A stretch of DNA of 64,000 nucleotides from Lachnoanaerobaculum gingivalis (GTDB taxonomy: Bacteria; Bacillota; Clostridia; Lachnospirales; Lachnospiraceae). The position numbers and the translations under genes were made by a program. Below the pieces are notes generated by a model, which saw only the letters and a program-made list of their open reading frames with translations, searched no databases and had not been told where the DNA came from. Of the stretch, positions 44,189-52,119 are shown piece after piece. The stretch is from positions 310,001-374,000 of the forward strand of contig NZ_RRCO01000003.1 of the NCBI RefSeq assembly GCF_003862475.1. The letters are read 5' to 3'. Numbering within the stretch: the first letter of the stretch is position 1; each line of letters starts with the position of its first letter.

Positions 44189-45051
44189 AGCTGATCTCCT
44201 ACTATCATGGTGCCTATACCCTTGTTTGTAAACATCTCAAGCAAAAGGCAATGTGCAACTCTGCCGTCGGCAATCGTCACCCTGTTTACTCCGTTTTTTA
44301 CCGCATCTATACAATTTGAAAGCTTCGGCAGCATACCTCCACCCATCTGTCCGTTTTCTATAAACTTTTCAATTTCACTTATGCTTATCTTCTCTATCAG
44401 GCTGCTCTTATCATTAAAGTCCTTGTATACACCTTCAACATCTGTAAGAAATGCCAGCTTTTCAGCCTTCAGCGCCTTTGCAATTGCACATGCCGCATCG
44501 TCCGCATTTACATTGTAGCTTGTATACTCTTTATCAAAACCTACAGGGCATATGACAGGTAAAAAATCTTTTTCCAAAAGATCAAAGATGATGTCGGGGT
44601 TTACCTCACTTACTTCTCCGACAAGGCCTATGTCATCACCTTCCACTTCCTTTTTATGGCAATGTAAAAGGGAACCGTCCTTTCCGCTGATACCTACCGC
44701 CTTCATTCCAAGTTCTCCAATCATCTGCACCAGCTCTTTATTTACTTTGTTTAACACCATTTCAACAACTTCCATGGTTGCATCATCCGTAAACCTTAAG
44801 CCGTTTACAAAATGAGGTTCAATATTCACCTTTTCAAGCCACTTGGAAATCTCCTTGCCTCCTCCGTGAACTATAACAGGCTGCATACCTACAAGCTTTA
44901 AAAGTACGATATCCTGTATTACCTTTTTCTTTAAGTTCTCATCAAGCATTGCGGAACCGCCATACTTTACGACCACTATCTTTTTATTAAACGCCTGTAT
45001 ATAAGGCAAAGCCTCTATAAGAGTCCCCGCCTTCTCAAGTAATTTATCCAT
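44185..45051 (-). CDS. argB: Acetylglutamate kinase
   Basis: Phosphorylates N-acetylglutamate. The 288 residues show [12 protein letters not shown], the [12 protein letters not shown] glycine loop, [17 protein letters not shown], and GGMLPKL. The start ATG has a GAGGTG site. It lies 11 bases after argJ. Whether it is arginine-inhibited cannot be read by eye, though the family with an N-terminal helix usually is. Confidence 0.96.
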   Translation of the reverse strand: MDKLLEKAGTLIEALPYIQAFNKKIVVVKYGGSAMLDENLKKKVIQDIVLLKLVGMQPVIVHGGGKEISKWLEKVNIEPHFVNGLRFTDDATMEVVEMVLNKVNKELVQMIGELGMKAVGISGKDGSLLHCHKKEVEGDDIGLVGEVSEVNPDIIFDLLEKDFLPVICPVGFDKEYTSYNVNADDAACAIAKALKAEKLAFLTDVEGVYKDFNDKSSLIEKISISEIEKFIENGQMGGGMLPKLSNCIDAVKNGVNRVTIADGRVAHCLLLEMFTNKGIGTMIVGDQL

Positions 45052-45062
45052 TACACACCTCT

Positions 45063-46289
45063 CTAGCTTCTGTAGTCCGCATTTATTTTTACATAGTCAA
45101 ATGTCAAATCACATCCCCATGCCGTTGCACAAAAATCTCCCATATTTAACTTTACCAAAGCTCTTACTTCCTTTGCGGATAAGATTTTGGTAGCTTTTTC
45201 CTCATCAAATCCTACAGATACACCGTCCTTATATATCAGAATCTTTCCGTTTTCACTCTCAAAGTAAAGCTCCATATTGTCGGGATCAAACTTTTCACCA
45301 CTGTAGCCAAGCGCACAAAGTATTCTTCCCCAGTTGGCATCATGTCCGAATATGGCAGCCTTTGTAAGTGATGAGGTAACTACAGATTTTGCCAAGGTTC
45401 TTGCAGTCTCCTTAGTCTTTGCACCCTCCACCACGACTTCAAAAAGTGCAGTTGCTCCCTCGCCGTCTCCTGCAATCATCTTTGAAAGAGTGGTTGTAAC
45501 AAAATTTAAATTGCTTTTAAATACTTTGTAGTCTTCACTGTTTTCATCAACTATTTTTTCATTTTCAGCTAAACCGTTTGCAAGTATTATAAGAGAATCG
45601 TTTGTAGATGTATCACCGTCCACACTTACCATATTGAAAGTATCCACCACATCATCTCTGAGCGCCTTTAACAAAAGCTCCTTTGAGATGTTCACATCTG
45701 TTGTGATAAATCCAAGCATTGTGCACATATTCGGATGTATCATACCCGAGCCCTTACACATAGCTCCCATCTTTACCGTCTTTTTTGATATTTCAAACTC
45801 TATTGCAACTTCCTTTGAGACTGTATCAGTAGTCATTATAGCTTTAGCTGCTTCATTGGCAGCTTTCTCACCCTGCTCTAAAGAGTCTGAAAGCGATTCT
45901 ATTCCGGCACAAATCTTGTCTATAGGAAGCTGCATACCTATAACACCTGTGGATGCCAAAAGTATCGAATCTTCTTCCACTCCCAGCTTGTCAGCCGCTT
46001 TTTTTGCACTCTGTTTACAGTACTCCATGCCCTCATCCTTGGTACAGGCATTTGCAATACCTGAATTTATAACTATTGCATTTACAACAGTTTCACTGTC
46101 CGTTATTTTTCTGTCCCAAAGTACAGGTGCAGCCTTTACAAGATTTGTGGTATAGACTCCTGCAGATATTGCAGGGACTTTGGAAAAAATCATGGCCATA
46201 TCGGTTCTGTTTTTATATTTTATATTCGCCTCGATTGCACTTGCCAAAAATCCCTTCGGTGCACATATTCCGCCATTTATTATCTTCAT
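45063..46289 (-). CDS. argJ: Glutamate N-acetyltransferase / amino-acid acetyltransferase
   Basis: Recycles the acetyl group from N-acetylornithine to glutamate and may also start the pathway. A 408-residue precursor cut autocatalytically; the processing site is in [12 protein letters not shown], where the more common Ala before the nucleophilic Thr is Cys. [12 protein letters not shown] at the start and [10 protein letters not shown] and [17 protein letters not shown] later are family blocks. The presence of a GNAT gene upstream raises the question whether ArgJ here is monofunctional. Confidence 0.94.
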   Translation of the reverse strand: MKIINGGICAPKGFLASAIEANIKYKNRTDMAMIFSKVPAISAGVYTTNLVKAAPVLWDRKITDSETVVNAIVINSGIANACTKDEGMEYCKQSAKKAADKLGVEEDSILLASTGVIGMQLPIDKICAGIESLSDSLEQGEKAANEAAKAIMTTDTVSKEVAIEFEISKKTVKMGAMCKGSGMIHPNMCTMLGFITTDVNISKELLLKALRDDVVDTFNMVSVDGDTSTNDSLIILANGLAENEKIVDENSEDYKVFKSNLNFVTTTLSKMIAGDGEGATALFEVVVEGAKTKETARTLAKSVVTSSLTKAAIFGHDANWGRILCALGYSGEKFDPDNMELYFESENGKILIYKDGVSVGFDEEKATKILSAKEVRALVKLNMGDFCATAWGCDLTFDYVKINADYRS

Positions 46290-46312
46290 ACTTTCTCCTT
46301 ATATATTGTTAT

Positions 46313-46335
46313 GATTTATACTCTTTATATAAATC
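46313..46335. other. Hairpin between the GNAT gene and argJ
   Basis: GATTTATA and TATAAATC (46313-46320 with 46328-46335) form a perfect 8-base stem with a 7-base loop. No T run follows, so it is not a clear terminator; it may stabilise an mRNA end within the operon. Confidence 0.4.
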
Positions 46336-46354
46336 TCCTAGGCTGTATCGCCGA

Positions 46355-46816
46355 TTATGCTACTATACTTGATATATTTTCCTCATTCAGTACAAGCTCA
46401 TAGCTGTTTATATCCTTATTTTGCTTCCAGTTTTGACTCTTCCAAAAAATATTTCCTGCAAGATTTTGCTTGAATGCTATAAGAGTTATCTTACTTATTC
46501 CTTCGGCATTTACCCTTTCTATAGCTTCCTTTACCATCTTTGCCGCTATATTCTCACCTCTGTACTGTGAATCCACACATACATGATAAAATGTCGCCTG
46601 TCTGCCGTCATGACCTGAAAGTATGGTTCCTACTATTTTGTTATCTTTTACAGCCACAACACTAAGCCCGATATTTCTTTCAAGAAATCTTTTTATATGT
46701 TCAAAATCATCATCAACCGCCCTGATCCTAAAACCCTTTATACTTTGCCAAAGAGACATTACCTCAGTGTAGTCCTCTATTGTCATTGTCCTTATTTCTG
46801 TATCTTTTCTTATCAT
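46355..46816 (-). CDS. GNAT acetyltransferase inside the arginine operon
   Basis: A 153-residue GCN5-related N-acetyltransferase. The acetyl-CoA loop is seen in VDSQYRGENIAAKM, preceded by the KIVGTILSGHDGRQATFYHVCV strand pair. The ATG at 46816 overlaps the argC stop as ATGA, a strong sign of translational coupling; a longer frame from 46846 would lie inside argC. Its fixed place between argC and argJ suggests a role in arginine synthesis, perhaps a short N-acetylglutamate synthase, but GNAT substrates are not predictable from sequence. Confidence 0.8.
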   Translation of the reverse strand: MIRKDTEIRTMTIEDYTEVMSLWQSIKGFRIRAVDDDFEHIKRFLERNIGLSVVAVKDNKIVGTILSGHDGRQATFYHVCVDSQYRGENIAAKMVKEAIERVNAEGISKITLIAFKQNLAGNIFWKSQNWKQNKDINSYELVLNEENISSIVA

Positions 46817-47853
46817 ATTGACATCGGTAAACTTTTTAATCCACATTCTTCATCTATCCCAAACATTAAATTCATATTCTGTATGGCCTGACCTGCCGCT
46901 CCCTTTATCAGGTTGTCAATCGCACCGGTCACTACTATCCTGTTTGTCCTATTATCTATTACATAGCCTATATCTACAAAATTGCTTCCCTTAACAAATC
47001 TTGTTTCCGCATTCTCATTTTTTCTAAGCAGTCTTATAAACTTCTCATTTGCATACTCACTCTCGTAGGCATTTTTTATATCCTCTTCGGTGGTACCTGC
47101 CTTTAGTGAAGCATATGCAGTCACCAAAATTCCTCTCATCATCGGAACCAGATGAGGTGTAAAACTTATTACAATATCCTCTCCTGCCGCCTTTGAAAGC
47201 TGAGCTTCTATCTCAGGGGTATGTCTGTGACTGCCTATTCCATAAGCCTTCATATTTTCATTTACTTCACAAAAAAGATTGTCAACCTTGCCACTTCTTC
47301 CTGCACCTGAGATTCCCGACTTTGCATCTATTATGATACTTTTTTCATCTATCAGCTTATGCTTTAAAAGCGGTTGCAATGAAAGTATTGAGCAAGTAGG
47401 GTAACATCCCGGATTTGCAACCAGTCTTGCTTTCTTTATCTCTTCACGGTAAAGCTCAGGCAATCCGTATACCGCCTCTTTTATAAGCCCCTTAGACTTG
47501 TGCTCAAGCTTATACCACTTTTCATATACATCCACATCCTTTATTCTGAAGTCCGCCGAAAGGTCTATTACCTTGGCATTTGCAAGTACTTCATCATTTA
47601 TATTCTCAGCCAGAAAGCCTTGAGGTGTGGCCGTAAATATAATGTCCGCTTTCTTTGACAGTTCCGAAACATTGTCGTTTTCACAGACATCATCTGCATA
47701 TTTATACATACTTCTAAAAATACCGGAATAGCTCTCACCTGCAAAGCTCTTTGAACCGTATCCCACTATTTTTACATCTTCTCTTTGCAATAACAGTCTT
47801 ACAAGCTCAGCTCCTGCATATCCCGTAGCTCCCACAATACTCGCCTTTATCAT
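46813..47853 (-). CDS. argC: N-acetyl-gamma-glutamyl-phosphate reductase
   Basis: NADPH-dependent reductase, third step of arginine synthesis. The 346 residues have the Rossmann start KASIVGATGYAGAELVRLL, the catalytic Cys in NPGCYPT, the GISGAGR loop and the HRHTPEIE block. It is the first gene of the arg run, 54 bases downstream of the predicted -10. Confidence 0.96.
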   Translation of the reverse strand: MIKASIVGATGYAGAELVRLLLQREDVKIVGYGSKSFAGESYSGIFRSMYKYADDVCENDNVSELSKKADIIFTATPQGFLAENINDEVLANAKVIDLSADFRIKDVDVYEKWYKLEHKSKGLIKEAVYGLPELYREEIKKARLVANPGCYPTCSILSLQPLLKHKLIDEKSIIIDAKSGISGAGRSGKVDNLFCEVNENMKAYGIGSHRHTPEIEAQLSKAAGEDIVISFTPHLVPMMRGILVTAYASLKAGTTEEDIKNAYESEYANEKFIRLLRKNENAETRFVKGSNFVDIGYVIDNRTNRIVVTGAIDNLIKGAAGQAIQNMNLMFGIDEECGLKSLPMSI

Positions 47854-47907
47854 AAAAACACCTCATTTCCCTTCCTGCTATTTTATAATTACTTTTATAG
47901 TTTCATA

Positions 47908-47935
47908 ATTATACACTTTTTATGAATAAAATCAA
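47908..47935 (-). promoter_or_regulatory. Promoter of the arg operon overlapping an ARG-box-like site
   Basis: On the minus strand TTGATT (47930-47935), 16 bases, TATAAT (47908-47913). The plus-strand stretch TATGAATAAAATCAAG at 47921-47936 resembles the Bacillus AhrC box and covers the -35 and spacer, so repression by ArgR with arginine is expected. A second weaker half lies downstream near 47895-47907. Confidence 0.65.
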
Positions 47936-48004
47936 GGTTTTGTGCATAAAAATTTTGGGCAAATAAAAGAGTCCGGTAGTTTGACGTGCTGATACTCAGC
48001 TTTA

Positions 48005-48045
48005 TGTAATCAAATATTTACATTTGATTACAGCAGTATTATACT
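48005..48045 (+). promoter_or_regulatory. Promoter and operator of the RelB/PIN toxin-antitoxin pair
   Basis: TTTACA (48017-48022), 17 bases, TATACT (48040-48045). A perfect inverted repeat TGTAATCAAAT/ATTTGATTACA (48005-48015 with 48022-48032) overlaps the -35 box. This is the usual arrangement for autorepression by antitoxin. Confidence 0.75.
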
Positions 48046-48082
48046 AAAAATGTAATGATATTTATATTCGGAGGCATTAAAT

Positions 48083-48361
48083 ATGGCAAGTACACTTATC
48101 CAATTTAGAACAGAAGAAACTGAAAAAATTAAGTCCATGCAAATTCTTGATAAACTCGGGCTCTCACTTCCGGCATATCTTAAAATGTGTATGTCAAGAC
48201 TCAATCAGGAACAGGGTATTCCGTTTAGTATGAAGCTTGACAGCACTGATACTCCCGGAATCAGTGCTTTAAAAAAAGCAAGCAAGATTGCAGAGGAATA
48301 TAATATTTCCGATATGTCACAGGATGAGATAAATGCAGAAATAGCAGAGGCAAGAAAATAA
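48083..48361 (+). CDS. RelB/DinJ-family antitoxin
   Basis: A 92-residue antitoxin. The N-terminal ribbon-helix-helix (TLIQFRTEETEKIKSMQILDKLGLSLPAYLKM) is that of RelB/DinJ proteins and would bind the palindrome upstream; the C-terminal acidic region would bind the toxin. Strong GGAGG site. The stop is two bases before the toxin start. Partner is a PIN nuclease, not the RelE-type toxin typical of this antitoxin family. Confidence 0.88.
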   Translation: MASTLIQFRTEETEKIKSMQILDKLGLSLPAYLKMCMSRLNQEQGIPFSMKLDSTDTPGISALKKASKIAEEYNISDMSQDEINAEIAEARK

Positions 48362-48363
48362 TT

Positions 48364-48783
48364 ATGAAGTATTTCGTGGTTATTGATACTAATGTTCTTG
48401 TCTCTGCAGTATTAAAATATAATTCTATTCCTGGAAGTATCATTGAGTTTGCCTTCAATGGTAAAATCATACCTGTATTAAATAAAGAAATCGAATCAGA
48501 ATATAGAAATGTTTTATTGCGTCCAAAATTTCATTTAACAACTGATATTGTAGATGATATCATAAACGAATTTAAGCAAAGAGGACTGTATATTAATGGG
48601 ACTCATGTGGATATTGAATTACCTGATCCTAAAGATGTTGTTTTTTACGAAGTTGTTATGGAACAGAGAGAATCAACTCAAACTTGGCTTGTGACAGGAA
48701 ATATAAAACATTTTCCAATTGAGACATTTATTGTAACTCCAAGGCAAATGCTTGATATTATTTTAAATGAAGACGATTATTAA
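48364..48783 (+). CDS. PIN-domain toxin ribonuclease
   Basis: A 139-residue PIN-fold protein of the type annotated as 'putative toxin-antitoxin system toxin component, PIN family'. The first catalytic Asp is Asp8 in VVIDTNVLVSAVL; the LPDPKDVVFYEV segment and the VTGNIKHFP motif are also family-typical. It would cleave RNA when free of antitoxin. It shares the promoter of the upstream relB-type gene. Intact by length and motifs. Confidence 0.88.
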   Translation: MKYFVVIDTNVLVSAVLKYNSIPGSIIEFAFNGKIIPVLNKEIESEYRNVLLRPKFHLTTDIVDDIINEFKQRGLYINGTHVDIELPDPKDVVFYEVVMEQRESTQTWLVTGNIKHFPIETFIVTPRQMLDIILNEDDY

Positions 48784-48785
48784 AA

Positions 48786-48822
48786 ACATATGGGCCTGTC
48801 ATTTCATGACAGACCCAAATAT
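48786..48822. terminator. Hairpin between converging genes
   Basis: TGGG-CTGTCA and TGACAG-CCCA (48791-48817) pair with one mismatch around a 5-base loop. The minus strand continues into GTTTTTAA, so it serves mainly the minus-strand gene but may work both ways. Confidence 0.65.
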
Positions 48823-48823
48823 A

Positions 48824-49399
48824 TTAGTTAGTATAGATTTTTACATTAACTCCCATATATCCTACTGCATCCAGTGGCTCTCCACCTTCTGTACTATACA
48901 GCTCCGGTTCTCCTCCAACAAACGCAATAGTTACATTTTTACCTTCATACCCTCTCCAAGAAACAAAACTTCCATCCGGTGTATTTTCTGATGCATTACG
49001 AAAATGTATTCTTGACACTGTAGTAACTCTTCTATCTTCTAAAGTAACACAATCTGTTACTACCATCTGCCTTGGATTATTCAAAGTTAGTATTGCAAAG
49101 TTTATATTATCAGGGTACATACTAAGTATTATTCTTCCTGATTGTTGATTATAATATTGTGCCAAGCCTGTTCTTTTATCGTAATATCCAAGATTTCCTG
49201 TAACACTTATACATCTTTGTACTGCTCCGTTTACTGTCCAAGCACAATTTTGATCAACGGTGTAGCCATCTGGAGTAGTTGTATTTATATAGCAATTTCC
49301 ATTCTCGTCAAAGCGATAGCACTCTGCATATCCGTCCAAGTTTCCATCAATCCAAACCCACTCATTTACAGGATATGAGCCCTCTTCTCTTATTATATA
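48824..49399 (-). pseudogene. Signal-peptide-less copy of the wall-binding secreted protein
   Basis: This frame of 191 residues continues directly after the stop codon of the upstream gene in the same reading frame. It opens with REEGSYPVNEWVWIDGN and TTTPDGYTVDQNCAWTV, which parallels NGEYARNEWVNV and SPDGYKINLAGHWI of the upstream protein, so it is a homologous unit without start codon, signal peptide or ribosome site (the only candidate start is a TTG at 49339 with poor context). Either the 3' part of a longer gene cut by one nonsense change, or a tandem paralogue that lost its 5' end by deletion. Confidence 0.65.
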
Positions 49400-50251
49400 T
49401 TACTGAATCAAAAGCTCATCAAACATCACAAAATCCAAGTCAGGACTATCACTTATTGTAAAGTAGGCATTGAACTTTCTTGCCGGAATATATCCCAATC
49501 CCTCTTTATAAAGAAGCACATCACCTGTAATCTTCACTCTATTGCCTTCAATACTTAGTTGCAAATCATTTTCTGACAGATATGCCATACCTGCATCTCC
49601 AAAGTCTCCACTTGCCATTACCCAGTATTTATTCTCTTTTATAGTTGCATACTTTGCAAATGCCTGTATATCACTTTCATTACTTGAGCCTGTAAGGTCT
49701 TTCATAATAGCCATTATATTTTCCTTACCGGCTACTTTATAAGGCTCGTATCCCTTATTTACATTTGTAAGCCTATAATCTCCGTGTTGGTAGATATATG
49801 CATATGTCAAAAATGCTTTATCTTCTGAAGTGAAATTCTCTCTTTTTACATTCATCTTCAAAGTCTTTTGAGAATTATATTTATAATTGAATACCATTGC
49901 AACTATATCAAACATACGCAACATATCATAATCATAGAAATCACCATAAAAATTGTTCAAATCTCTTTCATCAATCCAATGACCTGCAAGATTTATTTTA
50001 TAGCCATCAGGACTTATAGTTGCACTTATAGGATGAGTATTATCAGCTATGTAATACCAAAGTGATCTTCCCTCATAGTTCACATTAACCCATTCATTTC
50101 TTGCATACTCACCATTGTCTTTCTTATAAACACAGCCCTCATTATTTTCACATAAAAGTCCTACAAATCTTTTGTTTGAATACGCAAACACATTAGCTAT
50201 ACTTGTAAATGTAAGCAATGCAGCCATTAAACCAATATATAATTTTTTCAT
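49400..50251 (-). CDS. Secreted protein with wall-binding-like N-terminal repeat, unknown function
   Basis: Exported protein of 283 residues; signal peptide 1-23 (SIANVFA). Residues 40-100 resemble the Trp-rich wall-binding/Ig-like unit seen in other secreted proteins of the window (NGEYARNEWVNVNYEGRSLWYYI, then SPDGYKINLAGHW). The remainder has alternating beta and helical stretches with no catalytic motif that I recognise. It has a good promoter. The stop at 49400 is followed by an in-frame homologous segment, so the protein may have been longer once. Confidence 0.75.
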   Translation of the reverse strand: MKKLYIGLMAALLTFTSIANVFAYSNKRFVGLLCENNEGCVYKKDNGEYARNEWVNVNYEGRSLWYYIADNTHPISATISPDGYKINLAGHWIDERDLNNFYGDFYDYDMLRMFDIVAMVFNYKYNSQKTLKMNVKRENFTSEDKAFLTYAYIYQHGDYRLTNVNKGYEPYKVAGKENIMAIMKDLTGSSNESDIQAFAKYATIKENKYWVMASGDFGDAGMAYLSENDLQLSIEGNRVKITGDVLLYKEGLGYIPARKFNAYFTISDSPDLDFVMFDELLIQ

Positions 50252-50396
50252 ACTATCACCTCATTATAAACAAAAACAAATTCACATCAATACAAAAACA
50301 TCACTCTCAAACCTTCATAATCTATCACCTCTTATATCTATATATTTACACTTCTAACAATTTTTTTTGCGTTGTGATAAATACTTGTATAATTTA

Positions 50397-50425
50397 ATCT
50401 TAATATTTTTGTAATAAAAAGTCAA
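50397..50425 (-). promoter_or_regulatory. Promoter of the secreted protein gene
   Basis: On the minus strand TTGACT (50420-50425), 17 bases, TAAGAT (50397-50402), about 145 bases upstream of the start codon. The leader holds nothing recognisable. Confidence 0.5.
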
Positions 50426-50451
50426 TGTTGTATAGATTTTTAGTTGCACTA

Positions 50452-50520
50452 TTATAAACTTTTTAATAGACTTAAGATTAAGTGTTTTTGTATAGACCTC
50501 TCAGACATAAATCTCCTTAT
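50452..50520 (-). pseudogene. Truncated 5' copy of the Rpn-family nuclease gene
   Basis: The ATG at 50508 with its ribosome site and the first eight codons (MSERSIQK) repeat the start of the intact gene at 51456 (MSDRSIQK); more than 25 bases around it are nearly identical. The frame then diverges and stops after 18 codons. This is the scar of a duplicated gene whose body was deleted. The rest of the 50252-50616 gap holds a promoter and a terminator. Confidence 0.7.
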
Positions 50521-50562
50521 TACCCTCTTTATAGTACATCGTATCAATCCAATTAAAGACAT

Positions 50563-50592
50563 ACAAAAAGGACACCCTTTACAGTGTCCTAA
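50563..50592 (-). terminator. Terminator of the Rpn-family gene
   Basis: AGGACAC and GTGTCCT (50569-50575 with 50584-50590) form a perfect stem, followed on the minus strand by TTTTTG. Lies 25 bases after the stop codon at 50617. Confidence 0.8.
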
Positions 50593-50616
50593 TTATTTTA
50601 AGTCATACCAAGTCAT

Positions 50617-51456
50617 TTACATCTTTTCATTTAAATATTTCTGGAACTTACTTACGCTTAGGTTTGCTCTTTTTGCAGCATCTTCTACTGAAATTATTCC
50701 ATCTTTTACAAGCATAAGTAATGTATTTATTACACCTTCTTTTCTGCCCTCTTTTATCCACTTATTTTTAGATTTTTCTAATACTTCCTGATCAATGTCC
50801 TCTTTAAATATGTCATATAACTCTTTCATCGCATCCGTCATCTTATTACCCTCCTTAACATACTTAAAATCATATTTCATTTTAGATGTTACAGGAAAAT
50901 TGTCACTGTAACAATCATCTTTTGTAAAAACTCCCATTAGTTCAGATAATATGGTACCGTCATTTATATTGGCACTGATATATATTTCTTTAAGCCCATT
51001 GTCAACTTCCGTATTACTTCCGTCTATCACCCTTTTTATTAAATATGAGCTCTTATTTTCTTTGAATATATCAAAATTGCAAATATATATCATACATACT
51101 TCCGGCACATTATCAAAGCTTTCGCCTTTTTTCATCAAGCTTGTAGTCAATACACTACTGTAATATCTCACTCTTTTTTGATGATTTACATTGTCAGCAT
51201 TTTGAACCTCAATATTCACTCGCCTTCCGTCTCTTAACTCACAATATGCATCAAGTATAACGGAGCGTCTTTCTATATTAGTTATAGCATATTGTGACTT
51301 ATTATTTAAGACCTTCAGCTGATAATCTTGCAAAAATGTTCTTAATATTTCTTCACAAAACTCCTTATTCTCTGCCATTTTTCTAAATATAATGTCATCA
51401 ATTGGATTTAACTTTTGTATGTATTCTTTGAATTTTTGTATAGACCTGTCAGACAT
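50617..51456 (-). CDS. Rpn-family recombination-promoting nuclease / PD-(D/E)XK transposase-like protein
   Basis: A 279-residue protein of the Rpn (PDDEXK, YhgA-like) family: KLNPIDDIIFRKMAENKEF at the start, then the nuclease core with VILDAYCELRDGRRVNIEVQNAD supplying the Asp and the Glu-x-Gln motif, followed by RVRYYSSVL. The C-terminal part is helical and lysine-rich (KSKNKWIKEGRKEG), typical of the family's variable tails. Members cut DNA, raise RecA-independent recombination, and some act in phage defence with overlapping small products. A repeat of its 5' end lies downstream. Confidence 0.85.
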   Translation of the reverse strand: MSDRSIQKFKEYIQKLNPIDDIIFRKMAENKEFCEEILRTFLQDYQLKVLNNKSQYAITNIERRSVILDAYCELRDGRRVNIEVQNADNVNHQKRVRYYSSVLTTSLMKKGESFDNVPEVCMIYICNFDIFKENKSSYLIKRVIDGSNTEVDNGLKEIYISANINDGTILSELMGVFTKDDCYSDNFPVTSKMKYDFKYVKEGNKMTDAMKELYDIFKEDIDQEVLEKSKNKWIKEGRKEGVINTLLMLVKDGIISVEDAAKRANLSVSKFQKYLNEKM

Positions 51457-51549
51457 AAACCTCCCTTATAAATAGAACTTTTTAAAATTAGAAAATATAA
51501 GAAATGTAGATACAAAATTATTAGATATAATGAATTTGTATTTTTAATT

Positions 51550-51578
51550 ATTATAATCAATGATTTTGATTAAATCAA
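51550..51578 (-). promoter_or_regulatory. Promoter of the Rpn-family gene
   Basis: On the minus strand TTGATT (51573-51578), 17 bases, TATAAT (51550-51555); about 95 bases from the start codon. Confidence 0.6.
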
Positions 51579-51580
51579 TA

Positions 51581-51605
51581 AAAAATCCCGAGTTTCCTCG
51601 GGTTG
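51581..51605 (-). terminator. Terminator of the orphan antitoxin unit
   Basis: CCCGAG and CTCGGG (51587-51592 with 51597-51602) with a 4-base loop, followed on the minus strand by ATTTTTTATT. Confidence 0.85.
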
Positions 51606-51609
51606 AAAA

Positions 51610-51669
51610 TTAAAATAAATCACTATGGCCACCTGTTCTGATAAGTCTTAGTATCAATTCATCATCCAT
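51610..51669 (-). pseudogene. C-terminal remnant of a YafQ/RelE-type toxin
   Basis: Twenty codons including stop encode MDDELILRLIRTGGHSDLF. The end RTGxHSDLF is the characteristic C-terminus of YafQ-like ribosome-dependent mRNA interferases. The rest of the toxin, about 70 residues, is gone; the remnant begins four bases after the antitoxin stop. A deletion between antitoxin and toxin end is the simplest explanation. Confidence 0.75.
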
Positions 51670-51672
51670 AGC

Positions 51673-51939
51673 TTAAGCATCTAACGCTCTCATCAAATCT
51701 TTTACACTATCAAATGGGCCGTATATGTCTTCATTATTTTTTGCAGACTCCATAGCTTTATATGTGGTTTCGTTCGGCTCATCTATTTTCACCTCAAATG
51801 GTAGGCCATGACATCTAAGAGCCTGTCTGTAAAAAATTCCTGTTGCGGTACTCAAATCCAATCCCAATGCCTTAAACGGTTCCAATGCTTGTACTTTCAA
51901 CTCACTGTCCATCCTTAATGTAAGATTTCCCTTTGCCAT
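51673..51939 (-). CDS. DinJ/RelB-family antitoxin, without an intact toxin
   Basis: An 88-residue antitoxin. The N-terminal LTLRMDSELKVQALEPFKALGLDLSTATGIFYRQALRCHGLPFEV is a textbook DinJ ribbon-helix-helix dimerisation and DNA-binding segment. AGGAGG precedes the start. The gene looks intact, but the toxin reading frame after it is reduced to 19 residues, so it is now an orphan antitoxin that might still neutralise a toxin elsewhere. Confidence 0.85.
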   Translation of the reverse strand: MAKGNLTLRMDSELKVQALEPFKALGLDLSTATGIFYRQALRCHGLPFEVKIDEPNETTYKAMESAKNNEDIYGPFDSVKDLMRALDA

Positions 51940-51962
51940 TTCCGCACCTCCTATCTAACATA

Positions 51963-51990
51963 AGTATAGCAAAAGATATGTATATTACAA
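51963..51990 (-). promoter_or_regulatory. Promoter of the orphan antitoxin
   Basis: On the minus strand TTGTAA (51985-51990), a 16-base spacer ending in TGC, then TATACT (51963-51968); extended -10 type. Confidence 0.55.
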
Positions 51991-51994
51991 GTGC

Positions 51995-52045
51995 ATTGCA
52001 ATAAAAAGCCCCGGTATCCTATTGCAATAAAAAGCCCCGGTATCC
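51995..52045. repeat. 26-base-period tandem duplication of half a terminator
   Basis: ATTGCAATAAAAAGCCCCGG followed by TATCC occurs at 51995-52019 and again, identical, at 52021-52045. The second copy forms the 3' arm side of the terminator for the polysaccharide locus; the first copy lacks its partner arm. Confidence 0.85.
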
Positions 52046-52057
52046 CTGAGGCTTTTT
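52026..52057 (-). terminator. Terminator of the polysaccharide locus
   Basis: On the minus strand AAGCCTCAGG and CCGGGGCTT pair with one bulge around GATA, followed by TTTATTG; A and T runs flank both sides. Confidence 0.75.
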
Positions 52058-52119
52058 TATTATCCTTTTTCACTTCCACCAACGTACCATGAAAGTTTCG
52101 ATATTTTAAATTTCGATTC

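Noticed and set aside
47854-48004. T-box or riboswitch in front of the arg operon
   Set aside because: The leader from the predicted promoter to argC is too short and lacks T-box motifs; an ARG-box-like sequence explains control.
49339-49341. TTG at 49339 as the true start of an independent gene
   Set aside because: No ribosome site, no signal peptide, and the open frame plus homology extends upstream to the stop codon at 49400.
50617-51456. Treating the Rpn-family gene as an active insertion sequence
   Set aside because: No terminal inverted repeats or target duplications were seen, and the family is now regarded as nuclease rather than classic transposase.
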